From the NCBI GenBank assembly GCA_018667205.1, contig JABIVN010000611.1, positions 1-6,965 of the forward strand: a stretch of 6,965 nt of DNA. Reading direction: 5' to 3'. The position numbers and the translations under genes were made by a program. Shown here in pieces: positions 5,866 to 6,965 of this stretch. The stretch is from Gammaproteobacteria bacterium (GTDB taxonomy: Bacteria > Pseudomonadota > Gammaproteobacteria > Pseudomonadales > Azotimanducaceae). Under the pieces are notes generated by a model. It was not told the DNA's origin, made no database searches, and saw only the letters and a program-made list of their open reading frames with translations. The first letter of the stretch is position 1. Each line of letters starts with the position of its first letter.

Positions 5866-5896
5866 GGGGCCGGACACCCCAAAATCAAGGGGTCCG
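5866..5896 (-). terminator. GC-rich inverted repeat between the oxygenase and ClpP genes
   Basis: Read on the minus strand, CGGACCCC (5896-5889), loop TTGATTTT, then GGGGTGTCCG (5880-5871) form an eight-base-pair stem with a two-base bulge, eight bases past the oxygenase stop. It likely ends or protects the oxygenase transcript. The downstream sequence GCCCCAATTT has no strong T-run. Because a third CCCC block follows at once, the GGGG arm could also pair forward (GGGG, seven bases, CCCC), giving two mutually exclusive folds. Confidence 0.45.
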
Positions 5897-5904
5897 ACAA
5901 ACAA

Positions 5905-6965
5905 TTATTCCCGGTTAAGCCACTCTTCCAGTAGCATCTGGAAGTGTCTTGGTTTGGATTCGTTGTAGTCAGCCAGTTGCACGAACTCTTTGGCAGAGGC
6001 TTTCAGGCCTTCTTGGACAAGAGGCAGGTTGCGGACGTCCTGATTAAAGACCTTGGCTAGCATTCCAAGCTCGGGTGCGTCAGTCCAGTCATCATCTGCG
6101 GATAGCCAGTGAATTTCTCTACAGGGCTCATACGCGCCATTTTCCGGGATAGGCGCGAGATAGATACATTCCATAATACATTCGTTCGGGTTTGTGCCAT
6201 GGGGCCTAAAACGATAATTGATTCGATTGAAGGAACCCCAGGGATGAAAGTTAGGAAAGAGGGTAAAAAAGATGCTGGTAAACTCTATGTCCGAAACGTC
6301 GTCAGCAATGCTGGGTACAACATCACGCAGGGCATCCCTTTGGATTTCAGCGGCTAGCAGGCGGGGATGCACGTGCGTTTCGTTTTTCTTGGCCTTTTCG
6401 GCAAACGCCTTGTCAAATTCAGTTTGTTCGACTAACGGCCCACCGGCCCAGCTGACCAGGTGTGGGTTAACCTCGGTTAGGTCTCCTTCAAGATGGCGTG
6501 CTTGAAGGTCGAACCTGCCTGTTCTTCCATCGGGTGCTGTAACTTCGACCAGGCCCTCTTCTATTCGCAGATAAACAAAGCCATTAAGGGGGTTTCGGAG
6601 CCGCATTTTCCCATCTTCCGGAAGGGAATCCCATTGCGGCATGCCGGAACTTTCTAAAGCGCCGCAACGAATGGCGCGAGAGTAGTTGCCAAAGACATCG
6701 TATTTGGTGTCTACGTCGTGCGCACCGCCCATCAGGATTTGTGGGTGCGTTGCTATGACGTGGTAGGACTCCATAAATGCTTCGTTGGCTGCTTTCCAGT
6801 TGCACCGAATAATTTTAGCGACATGTGCCTCTTTGTAGCGGTTCTCATAGGGAAGGAGCTTAAAATGAGACGGTAGGTCGCCAATAAAGTCTTCGAAAGG
6901 TTCACATTGGTCATCCGGGTTGATGAAGATATATCTACCCCATCTTCCAACCTTAACTTCGGGTA
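5905..6965 (-). CDS. Ring-hydroxylating oxygenase alpha subunit, catalytic domain (5' end outside window)
   Basis: Large subunit of a Rieske-type non-heme iron oxygenase, which uses O2 and electrons from a reductase or ferredoxin to hydroxylate aromatic, steroid or related rings. The frame is open to the right edge; 352 residues are present (numbered from 6963), and about 90-110 N-terminal residues carrying the Rieske cluster (CxH...CxxH) lie outside. WGRYIFINPDD (8-18) marks the Rieske-to-catalytic junction, and CNWKAANEAFMESYHVIATH (54-73) holds the iron ligands His68 and His73 with Glu65 as the D/E-x2-H-x4-H acidic residue. Asp309 in FNQDVRNLPLVQEGL is the likely third ligand. An ATG at 6774 would start inside this motif and is not the real start. 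A beta-rich segment near 118-175 with charged turns looks added relative to short family members. No beta subunit, ferredoxin or reductase is visible. Substrate is unknown. Confidence 0.95.
   Translation of the reverse strand, partial: PEVKVGRWGRYIFINPDDQCEPFEDFIGDLPSHFKLLPYENRYKEAHVAKIIRCNWKAANEAFMESYHVIATHPQILMGGAHDVDTKYDVFGNYSRAIRCGALESSGMPQWDSLPEDGKMRLRNPLNGFVYLRIEEGLVEVTAPDGRTGRFDLQARHLEGDLTEVNPHLVSWAGGPLVEQTEFDKAFAEKAKKNETHVHPRLLAAEIQRDALRDVVPSIADDVSDIEFTSIFFTLFPNFHPWGSFNRINYRFRPHGTNPNECIMECIYLAPIPENGAYEPCREIHWLSADDDWTDAPELGMLAKVFNQDVRNLPLVQEGLKASAKEFVQLADYNESKPRHFQMLLEEWLNRE

Noticed and set aside
6747..6776. Glu instead of Asp in the oxygenase iron motif as an unusual change
   Set aside because: The family pattern allows D or E at this position (D/E-x2-H-x4-H), so it is ordinary variation.

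Overview
The window looks like chromosomal DNA from a bacterium, most likely a gammaproteobacterium. The main reason is an HtpX of exactly the E. coli length (293 residues) with close motif agreement. The other reason is the mix of acyl-CoA, short-chain dehydrogenase and Rieske-type oxygenase genes seen in marine and soil hydrocarbon, steroid or aromatic degraders. The lineage is an inference; there is no rRNA or tRNA to anchor it.

Layout. Left part, plus strand: the 3' end of an acyl-CoA dehydrogenase (1-966), then a short-chain dehydrogenase/reductase (1170-1931), about 500 bases with no convincing gene, and a four-helix MAPEG-family membrane protein (2429-2842). Middle and right, minus strand, in transcription order from the right edge: a ring-hydroxylating oxygenase alpha subunit cut by the window end (6965 down to 5905), a divergent ClpP-type serine protease (5769-5191), a LOG-family nucleotide phosphoribohydrolase 39 bases downstream (5151-4585), the membrane zinc protease HtpX (4397-3516), and an unrecognised 126-residue ORF (3378-2998). 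The MAPEG gene and the unknown ORF converge on a short region (2843-3050) that holds two tandem repeats and a minus-strand terminator.

How it fits together. Two catabolic regions (acyl-CoA dehydrogenase plus SDR on the left, Rieske-type oxygenase on the right) flank a block of protein quality-control and nucleotide-salvage genes. The ClpP paralogue and LOG gene look like one transcription unit. htpX has its own heat-shock (sigma-32-like) promoter candidate placed about 30 bases before its start codon.

I do not see a clearly new defence, mobile or RNA system. The most unusual local signal is a 22-bp tandem triplication at the 3' end of the unknown ORF, which changes the reading frame and therefore the protein's C-terminus. 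Second is the ClpP paralogue, which keeps its catalytic triad but has altered axial and active-site surroundings and is paired with a LOG gene.
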